A stretch of DNA of 64,000 bases from Hoplostethus atlanticus (Eukaryota; Chordata; Actinopteri; Trachichthyiformes; Trachichthyidae): the NCBI GenBank assembly GCA_034670405.1, contig JAXDDX010000224.1:124001-188000 (forward strand). Direction: 5' to 3'. This document shows positions 12,932 through 26,296 of the stretch, in pieces; the first letter of the stretch is position 1, and each line of letters begins with the position of its first letter. The position numbers were made by a program, and so were the translations under genes. The notes under the pieces are model-generated. The model was given only the letters and a program-made list of their open reading frames with translations, was not told the origin of the DNA and did not search any database.

Positions 12932-13052
12932 CTAAGGCTGGGGGATATCGTGTACTAATCATTTATTATTTTCACATGTTGGGCACTGTGAAGCCCTTAG
13001 AGACTGTAACGGTGATTAAGGGCTATACAAATAAATGTGATTTTGATTTTTG
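12932..13052 (+). mobile_element. L2-type LINE distal 3' tail
   Basis: Resumption of the element interrupted at 10358. It contains GGCTGGGGGATAT, CACATGTTGGGCACTGTGAAG and GACTGTAACGGTGATTAAGG, then GGCTATACAAATAAATG and a short GATTTT tail. The order matches uninterrupted copies elsewhere in the window. Confidence 0.88.
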
Positions 13053-14089
13053 ACTTTACAGTAAAAAAAAACTTCATTGCCAACCTCATCAGCCTGCTCC
13101 ATGTTGTCAGAAACTGCCATTGAGGTTTCTAAGCAGCCTTTTATGTAGTGGTGAACTACATAATTGACACCTGTTGAATTGATGTAGTGATCTGTGTTTG
13201 TAGTAATAAGCACTGCAACATTGTTGTAATATTAGGTGGCTGTACTCTGAGAATGGAGCATATGATTTAGAGTTTGGCACTTTGCATTTTGAGTCTTGTA
13301 CATTGAAATTCTGCTGTGCAAAATGAGTCAAAGCAATCGTAAAAAACTGTAATCAACTTCAGTGAGTGAGTTTGAATTAAATTAATTAAGGTAAATCAAT
13401 ATGTGGTATATTTTAATATTATAAATATACTTCATTCTTTTGACATGTCTTGACATTTGTTTGCAAAATCTAGCAATAATAAAAGTACTCTACCTTGACT
13501 TCTCAAATACAGAGTAGAACAATGAAACTAAATCAGACAAACATATGCACCATCTATTAAAGTTATTAGTAAGATAAGGAGATCATGAATACAATGTGAT
13601 TAAACTTGAAATTTTATTTTACACACATGAGCAGAACATCATAGCACAATGCCCTCCTCCTCACACTTCCTCAGGAGGAATTTTCCCCAGCTCCCTTTAC
13701 CTCCGGCCAGACTCCATAGTTTGTCCCAGCACAGGTAGACAATGAAGACATGGAGGCACTATGGAGGGAGGAATTGAAAATGAGCATCAAGGCACATGAA
13801 AGAACAATAATATGCTTTCAAATGCTATGTGTTCAGTGGTTAACACCCCCCACCTGCTGGGACAAAATGGCCCCCAGCCCTCTGTGCAATGTGTCAGTCT
13901 GGACGCAGAAAGGGAGAGAAGTCAGGTATATGAAAATCAAAGTGCTGCTCAGCTCCAAGAAGGCCCAAAAAAAACACTTGGAGTGGCTTTGTGTGTCCTG
14001 AAAATATGAGTAGAGTGTCCGGCATGTTGTAGGTTAATTTTCCAGCAACCATGATCCTCGACTATAGGCAAGAGAATAAATAATGTTAG
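13053..14089. other. Gene-free stretch
   Basis: No recognisable gene. Two overlapping open frames near 13750-14009 are short and unlike anything I can name, so I do not call them. Confidence 0.4.
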
Positions 14090-14560
14090 GCATTAAGGCT
14101 CCAAAGGATACGCTGGTGGCACCAAGTTCCTCTCAAACAGTTGTTTTAGGCCACTTTCATTGAGGATCCATGCATCATGAGTGAATCCTGGCCACCTACT
14201 CACCACATCCAAAATCCTGTAATCAGCATTGTAATGCTGTGATATTGTTTGTGGTTGACAAATGCCTCATGTTTATTTGGAGCTGTCATGTGCACATGCA
14301 TTCCATGTATTACTACAACCACCCCTGGGAATCCTGCAATTTGCATAAACGCAGTTCACTGAAGGAGTAGTAGAAAATTCCAGAAATCTCTGCAGAGGCT
14401 TTATTTGTTTGAATGGCCGCCGTGCTTATACTAAGCTGGGATGGTCCCAAATCATCCCTGTTGCAGCATTTTCTCTGTGGCTATAGGAAGCACAGTGTTA
14501 AAACAACCTTCGTCTCTGCAGTGATGGCATTACTCTGCAGTGTACGTGGAGATATCACAT
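14090..14560 (-). pseudogene. Harbinger (HARBI1-like) transposase remnant
   Basis: Read on the minus strand in shifting frames, the DNA gives GMHVHMTAPNKHEAFVN, then HKQYHSIN, ILDVVSRWPGFTHDAWIL and ESGLKQLFERNLVPPAYPLE. These match the catalytic core of PIF/Harbinger transposases, where family members typically read IDGTHV..AP...VNRKQYHSIN and ARWPGSTHD. In this copy the usual IDG appears as IHG. Several frameshifts and stops show it is a dead fragment. Termini and target duplication were not found. The transposase in intact relatives cuts and pastes the element at 3-bp targets. Confidence 0.75.
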
Positions 14561-16669
14561 CTTGAACAAGATCAGTAACAAATAATAAACCTTTTCTGTC
14601 TTTGTGACAGTGCTGTCGTAGCCACTAATGTATTGTATAACATGGAGAAGCACTTTGCGCTTGAGTAAGCAAAACACCAAAAAGAACAAGGCAGTTAAAT
14701 GATAAACTGCAATGAAGTATAAGGTATTTAAAAAAAGGAAACAGATTTCTTTGTCATTGTGAATTTACTGCATGGAATTGTTGGAAATGCTATGCCCTCG
14801 TCTCCCAAAGGCATAACATTTCCAGTGTTTGATGCATGGGGTTGCATGGGGTTAAGAACTGAAACATGAAAAGTAATGCAGTTTTTGTAATGCCATCAAC
14901 TGTTAGTATTTTGAAAGTCGTTGTGCTATGATTGACTATGTTCCTCTTGGATAGAAAACATGTGCTAGTGTTTTGAAAGAATGATTTGATATTGAGTCGG
15001 GTTTGCCGTGTTTTGATAGAGTTAGTGTATGTAGAGAAAGTTTTTTTGCATTTTGAAATGTAGAGTTGGTGTTTTTTACAATCACTAACAAGCATTTAGC
15101 TAAACTCCTAACACAGCAATACACCTACATCACACAATTAGCCAAATAGTTAATTTTCTGCTCAAAACCACATTTTGTTAATTAAACACCAACACCAACT
15201 CTACACTTTAAGTAAAAAGCTAACGTTAGGCTATAAACGAACTACACCACGGTCGCATGACTTCAACATCACCACCACTGAAAATACAGAAAATACTATA
15301 AATTGATACATCTACAAGTTGGAATGTTTGAGTTAGAATAGTTTGGAAGAGCGCGAGTATAAACACAACTAGAGGCTGTAAAGGCGGACGAGTTTCTGTG
15401 TTCGGCGTGATTGCGTTTAATGTCCCCGACAACCTCTGTAGTCTCATTTAGCTACTTGTTAGCAATCGCCTTTTTTGAAGACACGTAAAAGCTTCAAAAT
15501 TCATGAGTGGGGTATTTACTGACGTATTTTACGTCATAGAACAAAACGTGAAAATCTCACTTTCTTATCTTATTTCAGGCATCTAACCAAAAACCCATTC
15601 AAAAAACCCATAGACTTCAAGACGAGGGAACCGGAAGTGCAAAACTGCTAACTCATTTCCGGGGTTTAGGACTCATTCCTGCACCACTCTATAGGGCAAG
15701 GCCCGCCCAAAGCCAGTTGATTGACAGCTTGGCCCTTAAAGGAATAGCAAAAGCAATAGGGCAAAGCAAAAGCAATAGGGAAAAGAATAAGGAAAAATAA
15801 AGGGATAAAAATAAATAAATTACATTCTTTTATATTTTGTTATTTGTCTTTATATTTCCATTTATATATTCATTTATTTATTTATCTTTAGATTTCCAGA
15901 TTTTTTAATTTACTTATTTATTCTTTTATTTATTCCTCTTTATATTTCCACATTTATTTTCTTATTCTTTTACAGATTTATTATTTTTTATGGCACTCCT
16001 ATGATTCTATACATATTAGGTGATAATGAGACTGGTAGACTGTTGCAGATGGCAGAGGACAGAGGAAGTAGATAGATAATAGGTAAATGGTGACAGCACA
16101 GGAATGTTACTCTGATTCCTCAGGGGAATGCAGTGTAGTTTAACACAGGTAGCTGAGAGCTGGAAAAAACTTACAACCACACCCAAAAAAAAAAAAAACT
16201 TGCTAAATGGAAATTTTGTGTGATGTTTTTGGCTATGTTCTTTTTTTTGGTTCACAGAAAGCAAATATCATCTTTTTTTTATTCTAACAATGACCCACTT
16301 TCAGACTTCATTTTTTATTCTTATTCATTTATTTTTTTTATTTTTTTATTATTACTATTACTTCTCTTTCTGTTTTACAAACTACCCCCTGTTACTTGTC
16401 TTTGTCCTTTCTGTTTTGTCTAGTAAGTCGATATCATTTGTTGTCGCTTTAGTATCTGTTAGTATGTCCATATTGTCTGTCTTTGTATGCACATATTGGT
16501 GAATTAAGAAATTAAAAAATACTCATCCAAAGAAAAAATGTTGTTTTTACTTCTACTTCACCTACTGACTGGAGGGAACTACAGGTTGTGCATGAGTTAA
16601 TTAATTCATAAGATGTGGCTTTTTTTGCCTTGACTCTGACTGCCGAGGAACATTTCAAGGTAAACTGAA
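14561..16669. other. Gene-free stretch with anonymous repeats
   Basis: 15560-15790 resembles a repeat I associate with many fish genomes (the AACCGGAAGTG, CATTTCCGGGGTTTAGG and GGCAAGGCCCGCCC blocks). The block GAGTGGGGTATTTAC(T/C)GACGT at 15505 also occurs inside the nested hAT-type element near 42575, so 15400-15600 may be a fragment of that family. The rest is AT-rich with T-rich runs. Confidence 0.4.
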
Positions 16670-16675
16670 TTTATT
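16670..16675 (-). other. Candidate foxp3 poly(A) signal
   Basis: TTTATT on the plus strand reads AATAAA on the minus strand, about 300 nt past the foxp3 stop. Use of this signal is inference only. Confidence 0.3.
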
Positions 16676-16971
16676 TTCCCACAATTTTAAAAATCAAATC
16701 AATGTGTACAATGATTACTGGCAACTATTTGTACAAAATGTCCTTACATTCAATGTTGCCATTTCTTACAATATTTGAACATAATACACAACAAAATATC
16801 TGATATTTCACACAATTCTTCTTCTGGGTTTCCTATGCTCTCTCAGCGCTTACATCCAGTATATAGCACTATATGGGGACGGTGGCCTGAATAAACTGAG
16901 CAGTGACACTTTAGCGCTCCCTGCTGGAAATTAAGGAACATTTAGACAATACCAGCTCAGTCTGTTGGTCT

Positions 16972-17029
16972 TCAAGGTTCCTCTGGACAGAAATGGGAGT
17001 AGGTTGTCAGCCACTTCACAGGGCAATCC
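16972..17029 (-). CDS. foxp3: foxp3 last coding exon
   Basis: Acceptor GTGGGTTTTCAG. It completes an Arg codon and codes for [18 protein letters not shown], stopping at TGA 16974-16972. This tail differs from the short mammalian C-terminus; I believe fish Foxp3 tails end similarly but could not check. Confidence 0.8.
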
Positions 17030-20000
17030 CTGAAAACCCACAAACAAACAAACTTGACAAACTTTAGCCTCACTCCACTTCCCCTTTTTGTATCTAGGCC
17101 AGATAACAAAAACTGAGTAGATAGCAAAATGCAGGGTTTATATGTGTTTTCTATCTTCTAGGAATAAATATACCTGTGATACTTCTGTCCCTTCCTCCTC
17201 TGGTATTCTGTTTCATCCACAGTCCACACAGCTCCCTTTCCTCCCTCCACTCGCACAAAACACTTATGCAGGCTGAGATTATGGCGCACAGCATTCTGGG
17301 TAGAACAGGAGACTTGTGTTAGGATAGAAATGGAAAGAGTGGTGAAGTATTTCACTCATGTAATGTTACTTACATTATTACTTATTTTTGTGTGACATGG
17401 GGGATTATGCATCAAAGTAAATTCCTACAGCATGTTATGTGGAGCATTTTGTGTTTTTCAAAATTAAGACATAAACCCCACTGCTTCCTGCTGCTAATTG
17501 TTGGCCCTCACAAATAACAAAGCCAATAACAGCCCTTGATAACAGTCAATATGCATTCTGACTAGGTAAGCTAATGTCTAATTGGAAATAGAGGAACAGA
17601 AATAAAGTTGTGTACAACTTGCATTGTAAAAATGCTTCCTGTTTTGTGCCATAAAGCAATCCAGCTGATTTGCCTCGAAATCCAAACATGTAGAAGCTGC
17701 CAGTCCTTTCAGCAATTGTCTCATGTGTTTACGGTAATTATACTAATATCTCAAAATTATGTGATAATGATTTATAGATGCTGAAATGATACACATAACA
17801 CCTTAAATAGGAGACTATAAGCCTAAGCAAAAATAATGCAGTTGTACTTGTACATACTTGTACATAAATGATTCAGCAACTGACAAGTTATTAGTGAGAC
17901 AATATTGGCTATCATATTAGAAAGATATTTTGAAACATTGGTTTCACAAACTGATTCTGGTCATGCTCCAAAAACTCAATTCAATGTTGCCAAATTGAAA
18001 TTTATTGCATACCATAAATACATGAATCGTGAAAAAATATGAATTATGATAATTAATAATATTTTAGCAGGCATCAGAGTGAATGTGCAGTATGTGTAAA
18101 GGCAAACCTTCCAAGTGGCTGTGTTGTGTCGGAAGTAGAAGAACATGGTGGTGAACCAGTTGTAGATCTCGTTCAGAGTGCGCTGCTTGTCTGAAGATTC
18201 CAGTATGGACTGGTGGGAATACAGTCATAGTCAAACGACAGCAATGTGTTGTAGCATTGACTATAACTTGAACTATGTTAAGCCTTTTTTTTATCATGTT
18301 AATTCTACCTCTGTCCCATGCAAATATGTGAAAATATTCACATTTCAAGCATACTCTCTAAGCCAACTAATTGGATGTCAAAGCACACCAATCAAAAAAT
18401 AGACTAAAATACAAAAATAAATCAATATCTGATATAGGTGCACATTGGTTTGCCTTTGAAAGACAACTCACCCATCTTATCAGGTAGGCATAGGTGTAGG
18501 GAGGCCTAATGTTGTTGTATTTGTAACACTCAATACTGGGGACCAGATCTGTGGAGCAGCCAACCAAAGAAACATGCCCACTTTTCACATTCAGATTATC
18601 AAACACCAACAGTAAGCCAACACTATGAGGAATTCATAGCCAGATATGTGAAGCTGTGTTACCTGGCAGTAGGTGAGCAGTGCCAGCAGCCCAGTAGCCA
18701 TGCTGGGCCAACTCCCCTGGATGTTTAGCAGCCCAGCGTGGTGCTCCATCCCCATCTGCTGCCTGAGGCTGGGGCAGGAATAGAGGAAGTCTGTAGGGCC
18801 CGTCCGAAGCTGCCTTCTGGAGGGAGGGAAAAAAGGCGGACATGATGACAAACAATAATTTTGTCTTTCCAGAAGAAAACGCCACAAGCCAAGCAACTCA
18901 GTTTTCTCATAAATAATCTTAAAGCTGCACTGGACATGATTTTTATGTAGAAATCCAGGCATCTTATTAGCCTAAATCACATAGTGTGGCTGAAAAGAAG
19001 AGCGTACCATCCCCACTAATTGAGACACCGTAGATTCAGATTTGCCCAAATTAAATTCTGGTGTCAATATGGAGCATTTCTCAGGATTTCTGGGTATTGA
19101 AGTTCAAACATTTTTCAAACAGTTACCTCTCACTGCCATTTAGAGCCACCAACATGCAAAGTTGCCTAATGCAGCTTTAATCTAGCCTTTTAACACACAG
19201 CTGCAGCTTCATGGACACATCTATGTCTCCAGGCAAAATAAGTTGTCAGCCATTTGCTCAAGCCATAAAGATCAGAACCAACCAACCAAATCAGTATATT
19301 TGTGTTCGGAGAGGTGCAGATGAAGTTGCATTGCGAGGAGTTTCTGTTTTTCCAGAATCAGCTAAAAAAAAAGAGAATGGCCATTAAAGGTTCGATCTTA
19401 CATCAAATGTAGCATAAATGATTGATTTCAAGGTTCATTTTCAAATTGACCAGTGTAGGATTCCTTATTATTTCATTGCCACCCTTCAAGTGATTGTTGA
19501 TGTGATTGTCTTCTGATAACAAAGCCGTCACAGCCAGACATGCAGCCAGACATGCCATCAAAGCCAGACGTGCATATTGTTTTTTGACAAATGAATTTCA
19601 CTAGAGCATGCATAGTGTAGTGGACCTTACAGTTTTGACAAGAACCCACCTGACTCTCCATATACTGCACCATGTCCTGCTGGACCCTCCACTGAGCAAT
19701 GCTTCTGTCACCAAGACCATGTTCATCATGGAGATGCCTACAAGTCAGAGAACAGGCCAATATACAAGCTAGTAGAGCAAAGCAAATTGTTTCTAACAGG
19801 ATTAAATTAACTTGATTACAAAATAGGATCTTTAATCTTTTAGAATTACATAGACAACAATCAGATCATAGATACTTTTGAACTGGTTAGTTGTTAGATT
19901 ATTCAAAGACATGTTTGAAAAAATATTTTAGATTACAGACACAGACACAAGCATTATGCTAAAAAACTTTAAGTAATGATTTATCTTATCTTATCTTAAA

Positions 20001-23000
20001 CTCAACTCATATTATGTAGACCCTCGGTCAGTGCATTACATTACTGACTACAATTTAGAGTAGTTCATCATCTGTAGCTACTGCCAATTTGAACATAACC
20101 TTCCCAACAATGTCATTGTGACATTATAGTGAAACACTAAATGCACTATTCAGCACTCTGGTTTTTGCTTACTTTAAAAAACTGGGAAAGTCTTCAGATG
20201 CTGCATCACATCCAGGCCAGCGGCATAGTCCACTCACAAACAGAGCACTAGCACCCCCTGGGCTGCTGGAGGACACAGGAATTTCTCAGTGATCTCAAAA
20301 TGTCTGTGGGGTCGATGAAACCACCTTCAGACTCAAAGTGCTGTATGTGATACTCTACAGACATCATGACCATTCACAGTGGCTCCTATCACAATAACTG
20401 AAGGAGAACATTGAGACAGTGAAAGAATCAGAGCCAGCCATCATACTGTACACACACAAACACACACACACACACACACACACAAACTCTGCTATGGTGC
20501 AACAGAATACAGAATTATTAATACAGAATTACAATCTTATGATGCATTGAGTCATTTTGCTAGTGTGCCATGCAGTGTAAATGACAATCAGTCACCCATC
20601 ATGATGTCTGGCCTCCATGGAGCCATCTCCCCTCAAGGAGAGGGAGTGACGGGTTTGCATGGGAGAGGAGCCCAAGGCTGGAGAAGAGGATCGGGCATGG
20701 TGGCCTGTGTCCACCTCTGCCTTGGAGATGGGTTGAGATGCACCATTCTCTGCAATAGAGAAGAAGAAAAGGCAATAACATTGGCTTTTGGTCTATTTTA
20801 ATCCTGCCATTAATAATGGGATGTTTCTAATGCTGATCCATTACTACAAATACATGTGCTGTTTCTACAGATATTATATTTTGCACAAATAGGTAGAGAG
20901 TGGTTTTGGAAATCCTCTTTAGAATCATTACTGTTAACATTATTTTTTAAGAAATGGATTTTTAATTTTTTTAAATAGAGAGCTTTCAGGTAATGTAATC
21001 CACCGTCTGGAAGCCATATTGAATGTCCTCAGCTCAATGGCTGTAAACAGTGGGTTAATTTGTAACCATGGATCTCTGAGTGAAGTGATCACCTCATTCT
21101 GTGAGAACACTTTGTGTTCTGTGAGAAGCCCACCTGAGTTATGTGATGTGGATAATTGTTTAAGACACTCCAGCTGTTAGGGCTATAAATATCACACCAA
21201 ACCATGACCAGATTTGAAAGAGCATGTCTCCAAGTAGGCTCGAGATGAAGAGGTGATGGGTTTCACTCAGAGAACCAGAGAATAGTTACAAAGTAACCTT
21301 CCGTTCCATTCATTTAGCAAGATCACCTCTTCACAGAACACTTTGTGTTTTGGGAATATTTAAGACGGTGCAAGATGGTGCAACCCCTGAACCATGTACA
21401 ACACCACACCCCTGGGCTGACAGTGGCAGTTGCTGCACCATGTTGCCAAAGGCTGAGGTGTAAGCCGCTACCTGAGGCCATCACTATGCCATGAGTGTGC
21501 ATGCACTCGCAGCGAAGCTGTCTCCCTGGCTTCAGTGTAGACTCACTGAATCACCTCCACAATCCAGTGGGAAATTCTCAATTTAGATACAGGCTGGCCA
21601 ATGCAATCTGGCCTGAAGCAGACAAAGAGCTGGTCTGACCTCCTGAGCCCCTTTGTACATTTGATGTACACCTTGAGGGTAACCAGAAACAAGGTGAGCA
21701 CCTTTGCCTGCGCTCTTCCAGAAGCAGTACATACCGTACCTGGTAAAGGAGCGAGGAGCCAGTGAAATCCCGAAGGGAAGGACAGAACAGTCAAAGGCCC
21801 TGCCCTCGAATCTGCCTGTGCCACTCCCAGATGGGGATCAAGAAATCTTTTAGGTCAATGGTCACAAACAAATCACCCTTGTTGACAGCCTGTCTCACCC
21901 TCAGGAGCATGAACCTCAGACGGCTATCAGATGGATATCTGTTCAGCCCCCTGAGATTTATTCCCTTGAGATTCCCATCCTTTGGGATGAGGAAATAATG
22001 GGAATAAAACTGAGCTCGCTAATCGCAAAAGTACCCTTTGCCAGGAGAGGTAAGATTTCCCCATGCAGAGCTTGCCTCTACTGTGAATCTGGCCCCAAGG
22101 AAATGCCAAGCAATAGGCTTCTCTTGTCTGAGATGAAAGTATAAGACAGTTCTGTGCACTGCAGCTCACACACAGGTGGCCCTCTTGGCTTGCCACACAA
22201 TCTTTGTCTGTTCCCGTGAGACCTGTGTCACCTGGCAACAACCTGGAAGACCCAGGCCCACAAGAATTTCAGCGTGCATGCATTACTTCTTGCTTCTTCT
22301 TTTTTTTGCAATCCCTTCTCTCTATCTGTAAATAGGGCCTATGGCCAAAGGATGCAAGCCAGATTCCTCCTCTCGAGGGGAATAGTTCCAAATATACTGC
22401 TGATAACACGGTAGTGGCTCTGCTGCGCTGGGGGCATTTAACCAGGCTGGACTGTCCGCATCAACACCAATTGGTGCAAATTCAGATGTCTGAGAGACCG
22501 GACCATCAACACATCAACACAGTCTACTTGAGGAGATATTCCCCAAGAGAGGAAGAAAGAGAGAGAAATTCAACTGGAGGCAGAGGTGCCTGTGAGGACA
22601 AGCTTTCCAATTTACCCAAATGGTAAATGGGATAATCTACTGCTACCTAATGTAATATACTAGCTGAAACCAGAGATTTGTGACACCACCTGCACCACAG
22701 TGTGGAATCAAATGGCCATGGTTTGGTGTGAGCATGGGCTATTTATGGGCCCTAACCAGGTCAATTCCCATAACACAAATGTTCTGTGAAGAGGTGATCT
22801 CGATACGATAGAGAACAGCTGATTGCAAAATGTACAACTTGGCCATCAACTTGGAGTTGAATAGACATGGTTAATTTCTGTGCTGTTTTGACTGAGAACT
22901 GATGATTTCTTCACTGATAAACCTGATCAATTTTGTGTTTAGATAATGTCAGCTTGTTAGCTAACTAACCATCAGTCAGCTAATCATCAATCGTCTTGCT

Positions 23001-26000
23001 AACTCATCTGATGTAACACACTAATGTAGATGGTAGTGTTAGTAGTGGATAATAGTTGCATGTTAACACTGACATTGGTTGCCTTGCTAAATTAGTCTCT
23101 TGGCTAGTTAGCTAACTAACAAAACCAAAAACCATCAGTTTAGTTCAGGTTAACTGAGTTGACTCTTGTCAAATTAGGAGAAATTAGGTGTTTTGGAGTA
23201 GGGCTAGGGCTAAAGACAAGAAAATCTGACTAAATATAGCAAATCAATTATGTCATGTATTATCATACTAGAGAATGTAATGCACAAAGGACATTCTATG
23301 TTTCTAAGTAGACAAAGACACCAGTAGCTGATTTCATAAAGCATGTTTCTCATATTGCACAGATTCATTTTATTATCCCACTTGCTCATTCCCAATGACA
23401 GGCAATGTTGCTGCTGATGTTCACTGAGGGCCAGTCAAATGTGCGTGTACCATGTTGTAGTCTAGAAGCTGTTTGGGAAACCTGACGTAACACCGATGGT
23501 CTGTACTGCTTTTGCCTTCTGCCTTCCACATCAGTCCAACACTGGGGAGAAAAAAGCAAGGTCCAAAACAACATAGTACTTCCACAGACTAGCTCAACAC
23601 TAGGGCATATTAATTACTTATATTAATTAATGTACCTAAACTGTACAATAAACATATAAGCACTACTGAGGCCTGTTACGCTGTTCTTGTTTTCTGAGAC
23701 TGGGTCGTTTTACTCAGCACAGAATTCTGGGTATTTTTTACTTCTTTTTTTTTTTTTTTACCACACATTGGCATACTCAAATGGCAGCAAGAGGTACCTG
23801 TTTGAATTTTGAGGACGTCAATATACGAGGAGGTTCACTCCCATTGATTTACTAAACCAAAACATGTGTAATTGTGCACAGTATTTAATGCCCACAGGTA
23901 GCATGTCTCGCACCCTGAAAATGCCAAGGCTGCTGTGTCATTTGTTCAAATATGAAAGTGGATAATAATAAATAATAAACAACAGAGAGAGTGTGCTCCA
24001 TTTGGGAATTACTCTCTTTTTAATGTCAGAGGATAATAAATTCTAGATCCTCCTCCTCTCTATGTCTACTTCCCTGCAGTCTGTCATTCATTAACTTCTA
24101 CTGCCAAGTGCCGAGGGATGATGCCTGATGCTCGACCTATGCTAGACCTGTTTCTTAGAGTTTATGCTGCACTCTTTTACCTTTTAATCTGATTTCTCTG
24201 TACCTTTTTGTAAAGAGCTTGACTAGAATGCAAAAAACAGTCCAGCTACGAAGACTTGATTGGGAGGAAACCCACTCATACATGGGGAGAACACAGAATA
24301 GCACCCACAATCATTTATTTATTTATACATTCATTTTGAGGAACCTAAGCAACATTTAGGCAGGCACGGAAATAATATGATTTATGATGATATATTTTTA
24401 CAGGATAGTGCAGTTCACTGTTTGCCTGTGCCTGGGAATAGTAAACAACAATATTTATACCATATTGGTGGTAATTAGGGATGGAACGGTTCAAGTAAGA
24501 AATCTGAACCGTTCGGTTCGCTAGTCACGGTTCGGGGCATGTATGTATTGTTCGGTTCATTTGAAATAGGCTATGAGGCCTACTGTGTGCTTTTTTTCAT
24601 GTAGAGTTAGGCTACTGTTTCTATTTACTGTCACACTAGAAACGGGGAACAGCCTCACAGATTTCAGTCAAAAAGGCATGCGGGGGGGGGGGGGGGGGGG
24701 GGGGGTATGGGTGACGGACAAATCTCCTTAACGATTCCTACAGTCTATTTCTGCCAGCTCATATGAGTGAACTGCATTGAGCAAAAAAATCTACTCAACT
24801 GTCAGCACCTGCTCTTAGGCAACAGCAGAGCAGACAATCTGCTTCCTGTTTACACCGGCACGCGCATGTCCAGTGTAGGTGAATGGTTACGTGATATGCG
24901 TTTTCAGGCGTTTTAGCATGGGCGGAGATCATTTCTGAAGCGGTGCTAAAACGCTTCTGTGGACGGAGATCCTTTTAGTTTCAAAACTCAGTTTTAAAAC
25001 GAAAACGTATTAGTGTGGATGCAGCCTGTCACAGCAGCAAATGCTTGTCTGTGAACACACTACTCTCTCCCTGCACTGTATGGCTCATTTTGAGTGAGTG
25101 GCGAGATCACCTGAGGTAAGGACATTCGCTTTTTTCACTTGGCTATTTTATATGGTTTTGACTAATATCATTAGCTCTGTAGGTTATGTATGTTATGTCT
25201 TTTTTAGCTAACGTTATTGTACAGAGCAGAGCAGCTTCTCTTATGCTAGATTTCCACTAATAAACTTGACGGATCCCATTCATTTATTAGTAAGAGTGCC
25301 ATCTAGTGGTGGAAAGAGGCCAGGTTACCCTAACAAAAAACTGTCATAGTAGTTTGATGGTAATTTTAGTTTTACCATGGTACCATGGTAATTATTGTAT
25401 AAATAATTTACCATGGTACAGGCCCTATTTAAACATTGTTGATGTTGAGTAGTACAGGCCATCATTTAATTTCACTGATAGATAGAGAAACTTAGCACTG
25501 TGCTTCATCCATGAAACCTTAAAGGGGAATTCCGGTATTTTTAAACCTCTGGCTCTATATGTACATATTTGTCATTTATACCCCAAAATAGGTACAAAAA
25601 GTTTTGGAATTGCCCGTGAGATCGCCTTAGCCGGCAGTCGCGAAATGGGCTGCTATAACTGCAGTGTAATCCATTGGGTGGTTATATATATATTATGCTG
25701 TCGCATTATTTTTTTTTTCGACTTCGGGTAGCTCTCTCTTTTTTCACCATACATGTGTTTGCATCCCTGCAAATAAATGAAAAGCATTTTGAAATTGGCA
25801 ATGACCCCTTCCTGCTGTACCAAAAACGTAGCGAACCGAACCGAAAACCGTGACCCCAAAACCATGCTATGAACCGAACCGCGAATTTTGTGAACCGTTC
25901 CACCCCTAGTGGTAATACAGCTACAACTTGTTGGCAACTTGTTCAAAAATTAAGTGGTTGCAAAAGATGACTGGAGTTGAGTAGAGAACTACTTAAAGCA

Positions 26001-26261
26001 GAACACTTCTAAGGTAGAGGCTGCAAACTAGGCTAGACTTTTGTATGGAGATCTCAGCAGTTCAGTGGATGTTCACTCCTTGTTGAGCAAGGACATGATA
26101 TGATTTTGATGTTAATGTTAAATGGTGTCCAGGAGAATGAAGAAGAAATAGATTACATGATTACAGCATATAGTTGCATTTATGTTGGGGATTTACAACC
26201 TTTACATGATTCTCATCTACACCCACTGTCTCTGTGTGCTACAATGTGCTACAATGTGCTC

Positions 26262-26296
<35 letters not shown>

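Noticed and set aside
13750-14009. Overlapping frames that could be an exon
   Set aside because: Short, unrecognised and without convincing splice borders in a consistent frame.
18591-18962. Alternative open frames overlapping foxp3 exon 7
   Set aside because: They are off-frame shadows. Only the frame starting KAASDG joins the zipper and forkhead exons with correct phase.
23386-23574. 62-codon frame read as a separate small gene
   Set aside because: It contains foxp3 exon 2; the extra codons on either side are intron sequence beyond good splice sites.
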